Shown one piece after another: positions 32,702-40,495 of a stretch of 64,000 bases of DNA (position 1 is the stretch's first letter; each line of letters begins with the position of its first letter). This stretch comes from Clostridium luticellarii. Its GTDB lineage: Bacteria > Bacillota > Clostridia > Clostridiales > Clostridiaceae. Under the pieces are notes generated by a model, which was not told the DNA's origin, ran no database searches, and saw nothing but the letters and a program-made list of their open reading frames with translations. Position numbers and translations under genes: made by a program. The stretch lies in assembly GCF_002995845.1 (NCBI RefSeq), contig NZ_PVXP01000009.1, positions 1 to 64,000 on the forward strand, read 5' to 3'.

Positions 32702-33963
32702 ACATTCCCTCCTTTCAGTAAGGATAAATTTACATTTTCCAATGGATATAACGTCTGAATTAAATATCTAAGTGCATCCATGGCATGGTCATTCTCTTTC
32801 AATGGCTTGTCTTCTCCACGTTTTTGTGCTTTATCATCCCATATATAAGATTCAAATTCTTTTATAAGGTTTGGACATCTATTCTTAACTATATGAATTC
32901 TTCCGTCATTAAGCCATGTTGTTACATTGCTTATCCCATCTATTACTGTGTTATCAGCTTCAAGTACTGATATGCCATTCTGCCTGAACAAATTAATTAA
33001 TGATGTAGCTGAAGGGTCTATTATTACATTCCTCGGTTTTATATCACTGATAAATTTCTTATAATCATATAAAAATAAATTATCTGTTTTAGGGCTGCCA
33101 TTATCACCTTTATTGTAATATTCATCAACAATAAATATATGTGGCACATGCTCATACAATCTAATTGCAGCCTTTAAATATACATGAGGATTTGTTATCC
33201 CATAGTCACACGGAATATAAAATACTAAATTATCTTTAGGCACATCATCTATTGATATACAGTGCTTCTTTTCATCAAACCCAGGATATATAACACCATC
33301 AGCCATAACCCATAAGCCTTTTATAAATCTGTCATAAAACAGCCCTGAATATGCCTTTTTTATATTTTCTTTATATTCTTCACTTAGAGTTAAATTATCA
33401 TCTAAATCAAAATGCCAGTGGCAATATCCATTTTCTTTGCATTTGTCAATATATTCGGTTTTTATATAATGATATGGGCTGTCTGGGTTTGTTGTCCAAA
33501 AAGCCTTTGCACCTTCCAAACTCATTCTTGACAGCGCTTGTTTAACAAAACTTTCATGATGAAGAGTTATTTCATCAGCCATCCATCCTCCAATAGTAAT
33601 ACCTCTTATCTTCCCTTCATCATTTGCTTTGGATCCGCCTCTACAGTAACATACTTTAGTCCTGCCATCATAATGAATTATAAGTTGAGCTCCACCTTTG
33701 GAACTATCCTGATATGATGCCCTATCGCTGCCAAGAATGTATATCATATCTCCTATAACATTCCTATAGAGAGAATCTGTGCTTTCACCAGACATAAGAA
33801 ACTTATCATACGGAGAATTCAATACAAATAAAACCCACGCTAAATTTGTTATAAATGTCTTGCCACTTCTTACACTTCCTTCAAGAATATTAATAAAACC
33901 CATTTGATTATTTAATAATTTTCTTATAATATCCTTTTGTTTAGGAGAATATTCATAACTCAT
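32692..33963 (-). CDS. xtmB: Terminase large subunit (XtmB family)
   Basis: 423 residues, DNA packaging motor. Walker A GSVRSGKT at 29-36; Walker B-like GWMADEITL near 155; nuclease acidic residues in YIPCDYGITNP and NVIIDPSATS, and the closing ENDHAMDALRYLI. PBSX terminase family. It overlaps TerS by 11 bases. Confidence 0.95.
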   Translation of the reverse strand: MSYEYSPKQKDIIRKLLNNQMGFINILEGSVRSGKTFITNLAWVLFVLNSPYDKFLMSGESTDSLYRNVIGDMIYILGSDRASYQDSSKGGAQLIIHYDGRTKVCYCRGGSKANDEGKIRGITIGGWMADEITLHHESFVKQALSRMSLEGAKAFWTTNPDSPYHYIKTEYIDKCKENGYCHWHFDLDDNLTLSEEYKENIKKAYSGLFYDRFIKGLWVMADGVIYPGFDEKKHCISIDDVPKDNLVFYIPCDYGITNPHVYLKAAIRLYEHVPHIFIVDEYYNKGDNGSPKTDNLFLYDYKKFISDIKPRNVIIDPSATSLINLFRQNGISVLEADNTVIDGISNVTTWLNDGRIHIVKNRCPNLIKEFESYIWDDKAQKRGEDKPLKENDHAMDALRYLIQTLYPLENVNLSLLKGGNVWG

Positions 33964-34714
33964 TTTTTAAACCTTCCAGCATCTCTTTTAGTACTCCATC
34001 ATTGGATTTATCCTCATCATGATTCTTAACCTTATCCACTTCAACCTTCAATTTTTCAATTCTAAGTTTCTGCTCTTCAGTAGCAAGATTACTCTTCAAC
34101 AGTTCATCATACTGTTTAATCATACTCTCAAGGGTTTTCATGGCTCTACTTTGAGCCTGCAGAAATGTAGCCTGCTTATCCCATGCAAACTGCAGCTCAT
34201 ATTCTTTCTCCCAACTGTCAGAAGTTTCTCCAGAGGACTCCTTCTCTTGCTTTAGTACTTTAGTCATATCATCCTGGCTCTTCACATTCATTATTCTCTG
34301 CGCTCTTGCTATGGCCGTGTATTGAATTATTATGTTCTCCCACAGCATATCCAATGGATCTTTAACCATAATATCCTCCACTATATCTATTGTTTCAGGC
34401 GGAAAAATTTTAGAAAAAAAGCCATGCGTTTCAGCATTTTTGTTACCTTTCGGCACACTGCTCGCATGACCTTTTGAATTCTTATTTTTAGGCTGGGCAC
34501 CCTTTTTTCGTTTAGTAACGTTACTATTCAAATCATTTTTATTTGGTAACGTTACTTTTAAAGCCTCATCCCATTTATCTTGATTTTTCCATTTTCTTAT
34601 TTGACTATCAGATATATTTAAATCTGCTGCAATGTCCTTCAATTTGACTTTTCCATTGGATTTCAAATACATCTGTTTAGCTTTGTCCCTGTTCGGACTT
34701 CTCTGTCTCGGCAT
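33953..34714 (-). CDS. xtmA: Terminase small subunit (XtmA family)
   Basis: 253 residues; recognises the packaging site. N-terminal helix-turn-helix (KLKDIAADLNISDSQIRKWK), then a Lys/Asn linker with SVPKGNKNAETHG, typical of this family, and a coiled-coil C-terminus. First gene of the packaging block. Confidence 0.92.
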   Translation of the reverse strand: MPRQRSPNRDKAKQMYLKSNGKVKLKDIAADLNISDSQIRKWKNQDKWDEALKVTLPNKNDLNSNVTKRKKGAQPKNKNSKGHASSVPKGNKNAETHGFFSKIFPPETIDIVEDIMVKDPLDMLWENIIIQYTAIARAQRIMNVKSQDDMTKVLKQEKESSGETSDSWEKEYELQFAWDKQATFLQAQSRAMKTLESMIKQYDELLKSNLATEEQKLRIEKLKVEVDKVKNHDEDKSNDGVLKEMLEGLKNEL

Positions 34715-34774
34715 GTCTACACTGTCACCACCTGCCTGTTCGTTTTGTTTTGGATATGTAAATATCTTTAGCTT

Positions 34775-35206
34775 CTATTTAAGCTTTTTACCATCTTTAT
34801 AAACTATAATTTTCCCATCATTTACATGTTCAATAACTTCTAAAAATAATTTAATTTTTCTATATTGGCGAATACTATTTATAACAAATCTAGCCATTAT
34901 TATATACACAACAAATCCAACTATAATTTGAAAATCATATCCATCAATAAAATTTGAATATTCTTGGAATTTTTTATTAATCTTGTTAGCTATTCCATTG
35001 ATGATTATTGGTAAAACAACAAATATTAATGATAACAATGCTAATTTTTCAAGATCAATAGCTGCGTCCTTTAATGCAATCTTAAAAATTTTTCTCTGTT
35101 CAATGTTTATTTTTACGTACTCGATTGACATATTTTTTATTGTATTCTTAAATTCAGTAGGTTTTAAAGAATATTTATAAATCCATTTAATGTCCAATAT
35201 TACCAC
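34775..35206 (-). CDS. Hypothetical membrane protein
   Basis: 143 residues with two membrane helices (about 55-72 and 93-112) and charged ends; not recognised. It is separated from TerS by 60 bases and divergent from a + strand gene across a 120-base gap, so it likely belongs to an accessory island between the late promoter and the packaging genes. Confidence 0.65.
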   Translation of the reverse strand: MVILDIKWIYKYSLKPTEFKNTIKNMSIEYVKINIEQRKIFKIALKDAAIDLEKLALLSLIFVVLPIIINGIANKINKKFQEYSNFIDGYDFQIIVGFVVYIIMARFVINSIRQYRKIKLFLEVIEHVNDGKIIVYKDGKKLK

Positions 35207-35327
35207 CTCTCGCCTTATATTTCAACAAAAGATCCCAATATCCTTCACATTTTGTTCATATTATTTCTAAATTTTAGAGGAATTTAATATTTTATGTTGA
35301 ATATTGGATTAAAAGGAGGTGATTACT

Positions 35328-35816
35328 ATGGGTACAAGAACATTTTATGAAAACTTTTCTAAAACCAATTTCCCAGATATTAAAGTCAGAGTATGGCAAG
35401 ATAAATCTAAACCATGGGTTGCTAATTTTTATATTGGAGATCGTGAAGGAAAATTCAGTGATTATATTACTAAACAAGTTATCCCTAAATTAGAAAGTGT
35501 AAAAGAAATTGGTACTGAATTTAATTTTAAACCTTATTCAGATTTAGAAGTTGATGAAATTCCTTCTAAACCTGAAATTCCTGACAATATAAAAGAATTA
35601 GCTCTAAATCCAGATAATACTGTTGCCGGAGTACGTTTTAAATTCAAAACAGCCTTCCCCCAACTTGGAGATTTCAAAATACATGCACCTTTATCGCCTG
35701 GTGTTGTAGGTATCGAAACTTCTTCTGACCTAAGTGAAAAAGAACTTGATGAGATTCAACAATTGGGGAAAGAATTAGTTTCTGTAACTGCTGGTTTAAA
35801 AGTATTTAAAAAATAG
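35328..35816 (+). CDS. Hypothetical protein on opposite strand in late region
   Basis: 162 residues from ATG 35328 behind AAAGGAGGTGA. Not recognised: a beta-rich N-terminal domain (FPDIKVRVWQDKSKPWVANF) and a C-terminal half with a proline-rich hinge (VDEIPSKPEIPDN). It runs against the late operon and ends 11 bases inside a convergent gene, so it needs its own promoter (not located with confidence). Probably an accessory gene used in the lysogen. Confidence 0.7.
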   Translation: MGTRTFYENFSKTNFPDIKVRVWQDKSKPWVANFYIGDREGKFSDYITKQVIPKLESVKEIGTEFNFKPYSDLEVDEIPSKPEIPDNIKELALNPDNTVAGVRFKFKTAFPQLGDFKIHAPLSPGVVGIETSSDLSEKELDEIQQLGKELVSVTAGLKVFKK

Positions 35817-36000
35817 TATTTACATTTAAATGTATAGGTTTATTATTCTCAATAATTTTTCTGATTTTATTGCACTCTATATAGTCTCCAGCTATATGAA
35901 TGTCAATCTTTCTTTTAGAGAAATGCTCGCTTATTTTTATTAATCTAACATGAAAAAGCGAGCATGCTTTTTTTAACTCTTCAACGGTAAAATATTTCAT
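35806..36000 (-). CDS. Small hypothetical phage protein
   Basis: 64 residues. KYFTVEELKKACSLFHVRLIKI followed by a beta-hairpin pattern. Ribosome site GAGGTGA overlaps the stop of a 47-residue frame upstream, suggesting coupling. Not recognised. Confidence 0.6.
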   Translation of the reverse strand: MKYFTVEELKKACSLFHVRLIKISEHFSKRKIDIHIAGDYIECNKIRKIIENNKPIHLNVNTIF

Positions 36001-36006
36001 TTATTC

Positions 36007-36150
36007 TCACCTCACCCTCCTAATAGCACCCTTAACCCTCCTATAAGAGTCATGCTGCATCAATTTTTCTATATCATAAAAGGAGAGGTGTTCGCCTCTC
36101 CTTAGTTTATCCTTATTTAATTTTTTCTTCTTGGACTTTTCTTTTTCCAT
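36007..36150 (-). CDS. Small basic protein
   Basis: 47 residues, very Lys/Arg-rich (MEKEKSKKKKLNKDKLRRGE ... DSYRRVKGAIRRVR). The stop overlaps the ribosome site of the next gene. The ribosome site of this frame (GGGAGG 15 bases away) is poor. The codons of its middle part are also the hairpin at 36080-36103. Confidence 0.5.
   Translation of the reverse strand: MEKEKSKKKKLNKDKLRRGEHLSFYDIEKLMQHDSYRRVKGAIRRVR
36080..36103 (-). terminator. Terminator-like hairpin
   Basis: Leftward AAGGAGAGG-N6-CCTCTCCTT, a perfect 9-bp stem, followed by TTATGATA. The T-run is short, so it may be an attenuator or an RNA processing site. Confidence 0.5.
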
Positions 36151-36310
36151 ACCTATTGCCTACTTCCTCCCAACAATTCATTATTTCCGATTCACTTTCA
36201 TTTAATTTATAAAATGAGATTCATAAATCAATTCATAAAAATCCTAGTATCATATTTACCATATTGTAAATAATATTAATTAAACACGGTAGTAAAGGAG
36301 GATTCAATTA

Positions 36311-36511
36311 ATGAATTCACAAGCAAGAGATAACATTCATAAAGTAAAGGAATCATTAAAAAGTACTCAGCACTGTCTCCAGATGGCTGCAAATGAGGTT
36401 GAAAATTCTAATATTAAAAAGCAAATAAACAATCAATTAACTCAGATTACTAATTGTCTTGTAGAATGCGAAAAAATAGCTTCTGGATTAAGTCAACACA
36501 AAAATCAATAA
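36311..36511 (+). CDS. Small helical protein, DUF1657-like
   Basis: 66 residues behind AAAGGAGGATTCA. VKESLKSTQHCLQMAANEVENS and the evenly spaced helices resemble DUF1657 proteins (about 68 residues, found in spore formers), but without the usual EEPQY ending. A + strand gene with its own terminator inside a leftward region, hence an independent unit likely expressed by the lysogen. Confidence 0.65.
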   Translation: MNSQARDNIHKVKESLKSTQHCLQMAANEVENSNIKKQINNQLTQITNCLVECEKIASGLSQHKNQ

Positions 36512-36536
36512 ATATAATAAAAAGTTTGAGTCATGC

Positions 36537-36572
36537 AAAATAAGCACCCCAAATGACGGATGCTTATTTTAT
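36537..36572 (+). terminator. Terminator of DUF1657-like gene
   Basis: AAAATAAGCA (36537-36546) and TGCTTATTTT (36561-36570), perfect 10-bp stem ending in the T-run. Confidence 0.85.
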
Positions 36573-36763
36573 AGATCTAATAAAATATAATTAAGGGAGA
36601 TTAAATTTTATAAAAAATCTATTTCTAAAGGTTATTCCTTAGAATACTTATAAGTATATATAGTATTTGTGGCAACTTAGCGTCGTATTAATTAACTATT
36701 TATGAATAAACACATTGGCAGCCCCATTTAACCCTGGAGCTGCGGGTTTATTTAAAGATGGTA
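36573..36763. other. Gap before HTH gene, with a hairpin
   Basis: No gene seen. GCAGCCCCA (36718-36726) and TGGAGCTGC (36735-36743) form a 9-bp stem with one mismatch, in position to end leftward transcription of the HTH gene, but without a clear T-run. Confidence 0.4.
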
Positions 36764-37120
36764 TTAAAATCTATCTTTATATTCATTTGCCAATCTTCTT
36801 GGGGTATCCCAGGTAACAACCGGAGCAACTTCCTTGTTCAATACTATATCTCCATTAGGCTTTGTCTTATATATTGATCTGTTCTTTTTTACAAACGTGC
36901 TATCTCCCATATATCGATTGGCTTGATAATTTACTGCTTTTATTATCTCACGCCTTTGAGTTAGGGCAGTTTGATGTTGTCTTTTCAGACATCCAAAATT
37001 TCTCTGGATACATTTCTTAACTGTATCCTTTTTGCAATTTAATTTCCTGGCAATCTCAGAATCCGTAAATCCTGCATTATACAAATTTTTAACCTGCTGT
37101 TTATCTATAACGGGTTTCAA
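36764..37120 (-). CDS. HTH-domain phage protein
   Basis: 118 residues. Residues 5-35 form a helix-turn-helix of resolvase/Trp-repressor type (VKNLYNAGFTDSEIARKLN, then KDTVKKCI). The C-terminal half (SIYKTKPNGDIVLNKEV, TWDTPRRLANEY) is often seen in clostridial phage proteins before the terminase. It is the first gene after the presumed late promoter. A role as late regulator or packaging-site binder is possible. Confidence 0.75.
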   Translation of the reverse strand: MKPVIDKQQVKNLYNAGFTDSEIARKLNCKKDTVKKCIQRNFGCLKRQHQTALTQRREIIKAVNYQANRYMGDSTFVKKNRSIYKTKPNGDIVLNKEVAPVVTWDTPRRLANEYKDRF

Positions 37121-37215
37121 AACATCACTCTCCTAAAAAAGAATATAGTTCACCCAAACCATAAAAAGGGACATATTTTACTTTTACCAAATTGAATTCT
37201 TCAAATTTCATTTAT

Positions 37216-37294
37216 ATTATATATCATTCTTCCGAAGATTTTTCCCAACTTTGTCCCACTTTTGTCCTATTTTTGTCCCAAATTTGTCCCACGA
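37216..37294 (-). promoter_or_regulatory. Late promoter with five 11-bp phased repeats
   Basis: Leftward -10 TATAAT at 37216-37221 has no -35 box at the right distance. Instead five units, exactly 11 bases apart, start at 37240, 37251, 37262, 37273 and 37284: TTTTCCCA, TTGTCCCA, TTGTCCTA, TTGTCCCA, TTGTCCCA (read leftward, TGGGACAA). They lie from about -35 to -90, on one face of the helix, directly downstream of the RinA-like gene, whose product is the likely binder. Confidence 0.7.
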
Positions 37295-37325
37295 TTTTTT
37301 GCTATTTAAAAGGCAACAGCATTTT

Positions 37326-37769
37326 TCAACTATTGCCATACATTCTTCCCCATCTAACGATATCCTCAAGTATATCTTCCCGCCATCTGTAAGCAGTACT
37401 TCTTACCCCTCCATACATTTCATTGGCAATCCATCCAACACTCTTGTTTAACTTATACTTGTAAGTAATAAACTTCATAATTTCCTGTGAAAGCGGAGGG
37501 ACTGTCAGCACTTTTTTCAATGGAGCTATGTTTCTTTTTAACTGTCTTATCCTGGCCATATTCTTACGGAGCTTTTTATCTACACATTTCAATTCATCCT
37601 CAAGCTGCTTAATTTCCTTTGTATCTTCTGAGTGCTTTGTATCCCACTGGATACTTTCCTCCTGCTCCTGAAGCTCCCTGCAGTCAATCTCCAGCAGCTC
37701 CATTTCCTTAAGATCTCTAAAATAGCCATATAACTTCCCTTCTGTCTTTTTAAATGTCTCCTTGTCCAA
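37326..37769 (-). CDS. Late transcription regulator, RinA/sigma-region-4-like
   Basis: 147 residues from TTG 37769 behind AGGAGGG. A long coiled coil (about 1-80) precedes a C-terminal helix-turn-helix (ITYKYKLNKSVGWIANEMYG then RSTAYRWREDILEDI) like RinA/ArpU and region 4 of sigma factors. Last gene of the early operon, directly before phased repeats and a -35-less promoter that leads into the late genes, exactly where late activators lie in Firmicute prophages. Confidence 0.8.
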   Translation of the reverse strand: MDKETFKKTEGKLYGYFRDLKEMELLEIDCRELQEQEESIQWDTKHSEDTKEIKQLEDELKCVDKKLRKNMARIRQLKRNIAPLKKVLTVPPLSQEIMKFITYKYKLNKSVGWIANEMYGGVRSTAYRWREDILEDIVRWGRMYGNS

Positions 37770-37789
37770 CAGCTATCCCTCCTACTTAT

Positions 37790-37891
37790 TTATTGCTTAT
37801 GTCTAAATATCAACACCACTGCTGTCATCACACCAACAAATATACCTATGCACAAAAGGTACAAAACCACAAAACACATTAATTCCCTCAC
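37790..37891 (-). CDS. Tiny membrane protein
   Basis: 33 residues from GTG 37891 (ribosome site GGAGTGA overlapping the ASCH stop) or 29 from ATG 37879. One hydrophobic helix (LYLLCIGIFVGVMTAVVLIF) and RHKQ tail, similar in build to DUF3789-type small phage proteins. Too short to be sure. Confidence 0.5.
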   Translation of the reverse strand: MRELMCFVVLYLLCIGIFVGVMTAVVLIFRHKQ

Positions 37892-37895
37892 TGCA

Positions 37896-38318
37896 TCACT
37901 CCCTGTATTCCCATAGACTCAACTGTCCTTTAGTTGGCACTGGTTTCCTTAAAGGTTCAATATTATCTAAAATCCATGCATATCTCCCTGGTGAATAATC
38001 TCCAAAAATTAACTCTTTACCTTCCACTATAACTCTGGGAACATCAGTATATATAACATCACTCTTTGATGACTTAACTTTAGTGCAATCTACTAAATTA
38101 CACTTGGCAATAATCATTCCTATTGGCATTTCATTTATATTTATACTTTTAAGTGATTCTCTAATTATTGGATTTTTTAAAGCCTGTTTATCTATATTTT
38201 TCCCTGCATGTATCAACAATGGTCCCCGATAATTGGTCCTCCATGACCTAGTCTCTATATGTTTCTCTCCCAAAGCTATGAGTGAAGCCCAAGGCTGCCT
38301 GATAGTTAAAACCTTCAT
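37896..38318 (-). CDS. ASCH-domain protein
   Basis: 140 residues, PUA-like ASCH fold thought to bind RNA or modified bases; some members are RNases or cytidine deaminating enzymes. MKVLTIRQPWASLIALGEKH, ETRSWRTNYRG and LLIHAGK are the hallmarks. Common in phage early operons. The start overlaps the stop of the previous frame as ATGA. Confidence 0.88.
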   Translation of the reverse strand: MKVLTIRQPWASLIALGEKHIETRSWRTNYRGPLLIHAGKNIDKQALKNPIIRESLKSININEMPIGMIIAKCNLVDCTKVKSSKSDVIYTDVPRVIVEGKELIFGDYSPGRYAWILDNIEPLRKPVPTKGQLSLWEYRE

Positions 38319-38482
38319 ACTATTACACCCTTCTTTCTCTCCATATACAAAATTCCGGTCAACCCATCCCGCCCAAAATCTTCAATGCGGTAATATTTTT
38401 CGAACTCTTTCGTAATCCTGATTTTCTCCTTGAAATTCCAGTAAGGTATTCCCATTGCCCTGATTTTAGTACTCTTATTCAT
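38315..38482 (-). CDS. Small phage protein before ASCH gene
   Basis: 55 residues from ATG 38482 (GGTGGTGAA upstream), stop overlapping the ASCH start by four bases. GIPYWNFKEKIRITKEFEKYY then FGRDGLTGILY; no known family. Tight coupling on both sides supports that it is a true gene. Confidence 0.65.
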   Translation of the reverse strand: MNKSTKIRAMGIPYWNFKEKIRITKEFEKYYRIEDFGRDGLTGILYMERKKGVIV

Positions 38483-38483
38483 T

Positions 38484-38645
38484 TCACCACCTGCACCTTA
38501 TACGACGACGTTTATTGCATCTTTTAACACTCTCACCCACAACTTCAAATACCATATTTTCTTTCTCTTTGGCTTTTTTAATTTTACGTTTCTGCAGCAT
38601 ATTGTATGTCATTTCAGCTTTTTGTTTTGCTGTCAATTTCTCCAT
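38484..38645 (-). CDS. Small basic phage protein
   Basis: 53 residues from ATG 38645, chosen because AGGAGTGG lies upstream; a hydrophobic 19-residue extension is open but lacks a site. Lys/Arg-rich throughout (KLTAKQKAEMTYNMLQKRKI; final KRCNKRRRIRCRW). May bind nucleic acid. Function unknown. Confidence 0.6.
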   Translation of the reverse strand: MEKLTAKQKAEMTYNMLQKRKIKKAKEKENMVFEVVGESVKRCNKRRRIRCRW

Positions 38646-38843
38646 ATACACCACTCCTAAAATTACCAGAATAATTATTTGATTTCTCCGCATCCTATTC
38701 ACATAAGGATATCAATGTACTCAAGATTTTAGAATGTTAGAGTTTATGTGAAGTTTGAAAGAAGTTTATGTGGATTGGGATGTTTTGTCTCTTGGTGCAT
38801 TGATGCCTTAGTTTTTAAACTTATGTTGCATTAAACCTCTTGT
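38646..38843. repeat. Gap with 11-bp phased AGTTTATGTG repeats
   Basis: No gene seen. AGTTTATGTG occurs at 38741-38750 and 38763-38772, with the related AGTTTGAAAG at 38752, giving three units 11 bases apart. They lie upstream of the leftward genes that start at 38645; TTGAGT-17-TGAATA (leftward, about 38696-38724) is a possible promoter. Confidence 0.4.
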
Positions 38844-38877
38844 ACCAGGGATTTAACCTCCCTGGTCTTTTTCTTTG
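38844..38877 (+). terminator. Rightward terminator 1
   Basis: ACCAGGG-N9-CCCTGGT followed by CTTTTTCTTT. Oriented against the surrounding leftward genes, so it ends a rightward RNA. Confidence 0.75.
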
Positions 38878-38902
38878 TAAAATATTTAGATTTTAGTATA
38901 AT
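38875..38902 (+). promoter_or_regulatory. Rightward promoter of small RNA
   Basis: TTGTAA (38875-38880), 16 bases, TATAAT (38897-38902), directly after terminator 1. No coding frame follows before terminator 2. Confidence 0.6.
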
Positions 38903-38908
38903 AACTTA

Positions 38909-38989
38909 AAATCCGCACATACTATAAATACCTATATTCAGTTTCTATATTATTTTTTGCCAGGGAGCTTTCTCCCTGGTTTTCTTTTT
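38909..38989 (+). ncRNA. Candidate small RNA with terminator 2
   Basis: About 80 bases from the promoter at 38875-38902 to CCAGGGAG-CTTT-CTCCCTGG followed by TTTTCTTTTT. The stem repeats that of terminator 1. The end lies just before the stop of the zinc-ribbon gene at 39006, which is read the other way. Confidence 0.5.
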
Positions 38990-39005
38990 GTAGGAATTTT
39001 GCTAA

Positions 39006-39281
39006 CTAATCCCACTTTAATTTTTGACCACAATGCTTACAAAATAGATCCTTATATCCTACCCATTCCTTACATTTACAGCTATAAATCTTGGCACCTT
39101 TATGAAATACAAAGCTTCCAATTTTAATATCATTTTCGGCTGTCAAATGAGTTGGCTTTTGAGGTATCTGTTTTTCCAAAGCTTCCACACTTACCTTAAA
39201 AGCATATTTAATCTCTGAACAAATCCATTTACTATTTAATTCCTGCTTTATGATATCTAAGGAATATTTATAATCTTCCAA
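39006..39281 (-). CDS. Zinc-ribbon phage protein
   Basis: 91 residues from TTG 39281, six bases after AGGAGGG. C-terminal zinc ribbon CKCKEWVG...FCKHCGQKL. The N-terminal helix DYKYSLDIIKQELNSKW occurs in many clostridial phage proteins. Start overlaps the small gene upstream by 14 bases. Confidence 0.75.
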   Translation of the reverse strand: MEDYKYSLDIIKQELNSKWICSEIKYAFKVSVEALEKQIPQKPTHLTAENDIKIGSFVFHKGAKIYSCKCKEWVGYKDLFCKHCGQKLKWD

Positions 39282-39426
39282 TGCTTTCCCTCCTAGCCCT
39301 TTCCTCCCAATCAACCTTTTCCGCCTGAAGCTTGGCAACCTTTTTAAAATCCCTCTCCAGCTCCGCCATTCTAATTTCATTTTCCACTTTTGCAATTCTC
39401 TGCCGATAGAACTCAGTCATAAGCAT
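39268..39426 (-). CDS. Small coiled-coil phage protein
   Basis: 52 residues from ATG 39426 (AAGGAGGT six bases upstream). Highly helical: RQRIAKVENEIRMAELERDF then KKVAKLQAEKVDWEERARRE. Short but with excellent ribosome site and coupled to the zinc-ribbon gene. Function unknown. Confidence 0.65.
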   Translation of the reverse strand: MLMTEFYRQRIAKVENEIRMAELERDFKKVAKLQAEKVDWEERARRESIGRL

Positions 39427-39447
39427 CTTCATACCTCCTTCAATGGT

Positions 39448-40083
39448 CTACCCTACACGCTTAAATAATTTCTTACCATTTTTTAATTCTAATTTTCTGT
39501 GATAAGAAGAATGTTCTTCCCTTGTCATTAATTTTAAATTTTGCAACCTATTATCTGATTTATTACCATTGATATGATGTACAACTTCATTCTTTTTTAA
39601 TTTTCTTCCCATATGCTCTTCCATAACTTTTATATGCTCTTTTATACATTTATTTCCTTCAACATATAACACCTTATATCCATTTTCATACCAATATCCA
39701 TTTTTCTTATACTTTCCTGATTTTTTCTTGTACTTATTTACACAATTTACAGAGCAAAATCTTTGTTTGCTATTCCGTTGAACTTCAAAAGATTTTCCAC
39801 ACATTTCACAATGTTTCACAATTCTCTTTCTTTGTGCTAATTTAGCACATTTTACTGAGCAATAATGGTTAAAAATGTGTTGATGTATTTCTCTATATTT
39901 TATCTTGCTTTCTAATTCTTCAAATGCTTTTCCACATACAGGGCATTTAAGTTTTATTCGTTTCCCTGGTTTTGTCCCTCTTAATGCAGCTTTTGCACAT
40001 GATAAGCTACAATATTTTCTAACCAAACTGGGATATTTGTATTGTCGTTCTTTTCCACAATATTCACATTTGTGAATAACCAT
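39448..40083 (-). CDS. HNH endonuclease with multiple zinc fingers
   Basis: 211 residues from ATG 40083 (AAAGGTGG upstream). Three or four C-x2-C ... C-x3-C knuckles in the first 130 residues (CEYCGKER, CPVCGKAF, CEMCGKSFE with KYCSLSCAK-type partners), then an HNH core VVHHINGNKSDNRLQNL at about 175-195. This is the build of free-standing homing endonucleases; it cuts DNA lacking the insertion. It splits the DUF1064 gene from the zinc-ribbon gene and may be a selfish element. Confidence 0.88.
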   Translation of the reverse strand: MVIHKCEYCGKERQYKYPSLVRKYCSLSCAKAALRGTKPGKRIKLKCPVCGKAFEELESKIKYREIHQHIFNHYCSVKCAKLAQRKRIVKHCEMCGKSFEVQRNSKQRFCSVNCVNKYKKKSGKYKKNGYWYENGYKVLYVEGNKCIKEHIKVMEEHMGRKLKKNEVVHHINGNKSDNRLQNLKLMTREEHSSYHRKLELKNGKKLFKRVG

Positions 40084-40096
40084 AAAACCACCTTTT

Positions 40097-40495
40097 CTAT
40101 TTTTCAATTTCTAATTTCAATTTGGGATATTTATTTTTAAATAATTTGCACTTTTGCTTAAATATCTCTGTCTCCATGCCTTTAACATCAACTATTTTAA
40201 AAGTTTTATCTGGATAAAATATAATAAAATCAGCAAGATATGATATGCATCTATTATTCCTATCTGTTCCTTCACTTAATATAAATTGGCATTGTCTAGC
40301 AAACCCTAATATTAAGCCTTTACTTTGCAACATTTTTAAATCTCTATAGTAATTTAATTCTTTCAAGCTATCCCAACATATTCCATATTCCCATGTTTTT
40401 TTAGAATTATACTTGCTTCTTTTTGCCTTTGACTTCTCTACTTTCTGACCCCTCTTTTTGAGATACGCTTCGTACTCTTCCTCTGTCCAATTCAT
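40097..40495 (-). CDS. DUF1064 nuclease-like protein
   Basis: 132 residues. SKYNSKKTWEYGICWDSLKE, ISYLADFIIFY and FKIVDVKGMET form the Glu/Asp/Lys pattern of DUF1064, a phage family with a restriction-endonuclease-like fold, thought to act in DNA processing. Overlaps the gene upstream by 89 bases in another frame. Confidence 0.85.
   Translation of the reverse strand: MNWTEEEYEAYLKKRGQKVEKSKAKRSKYNSKKTWEYGICWDSLKELNYYRDLKMLQSKGLILGFARQCQFILSEGTDRNNRCISYLADFIIFYPDKTFKIVDVKGMETEIFKQKCKLFKNKYPKLKLEIEK

Noticed and set aside
35190..35310. CCAATATT copies near 35195, 35231, 35300 and 3029 as operators
   Set aside because: Short, AT-rich and irregularly spaced; not above what this base composition would give.
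36573..36763. GGCAACTTAGC shared between 36672 and the reverse strand near 47675 as a regulatory or att repeat
   Set aside because: Only 11 bases, two copies in different contexts; chance cannot be excluded.
37240..37294. The 11-bp repeats as a CRISPR array
   Set aside because: Units are about 8 bases with 3-base spacing and lie at a promoter; no cas genes are present.
38315..39426. Region read as non-coding apart from the larger frames
   Set aside because: Two short frames (38315-38482 and 39268-39426) have strong ribosome sites and overlap neighbours as ATGA or by 14 bases, so they were accepted as genes.
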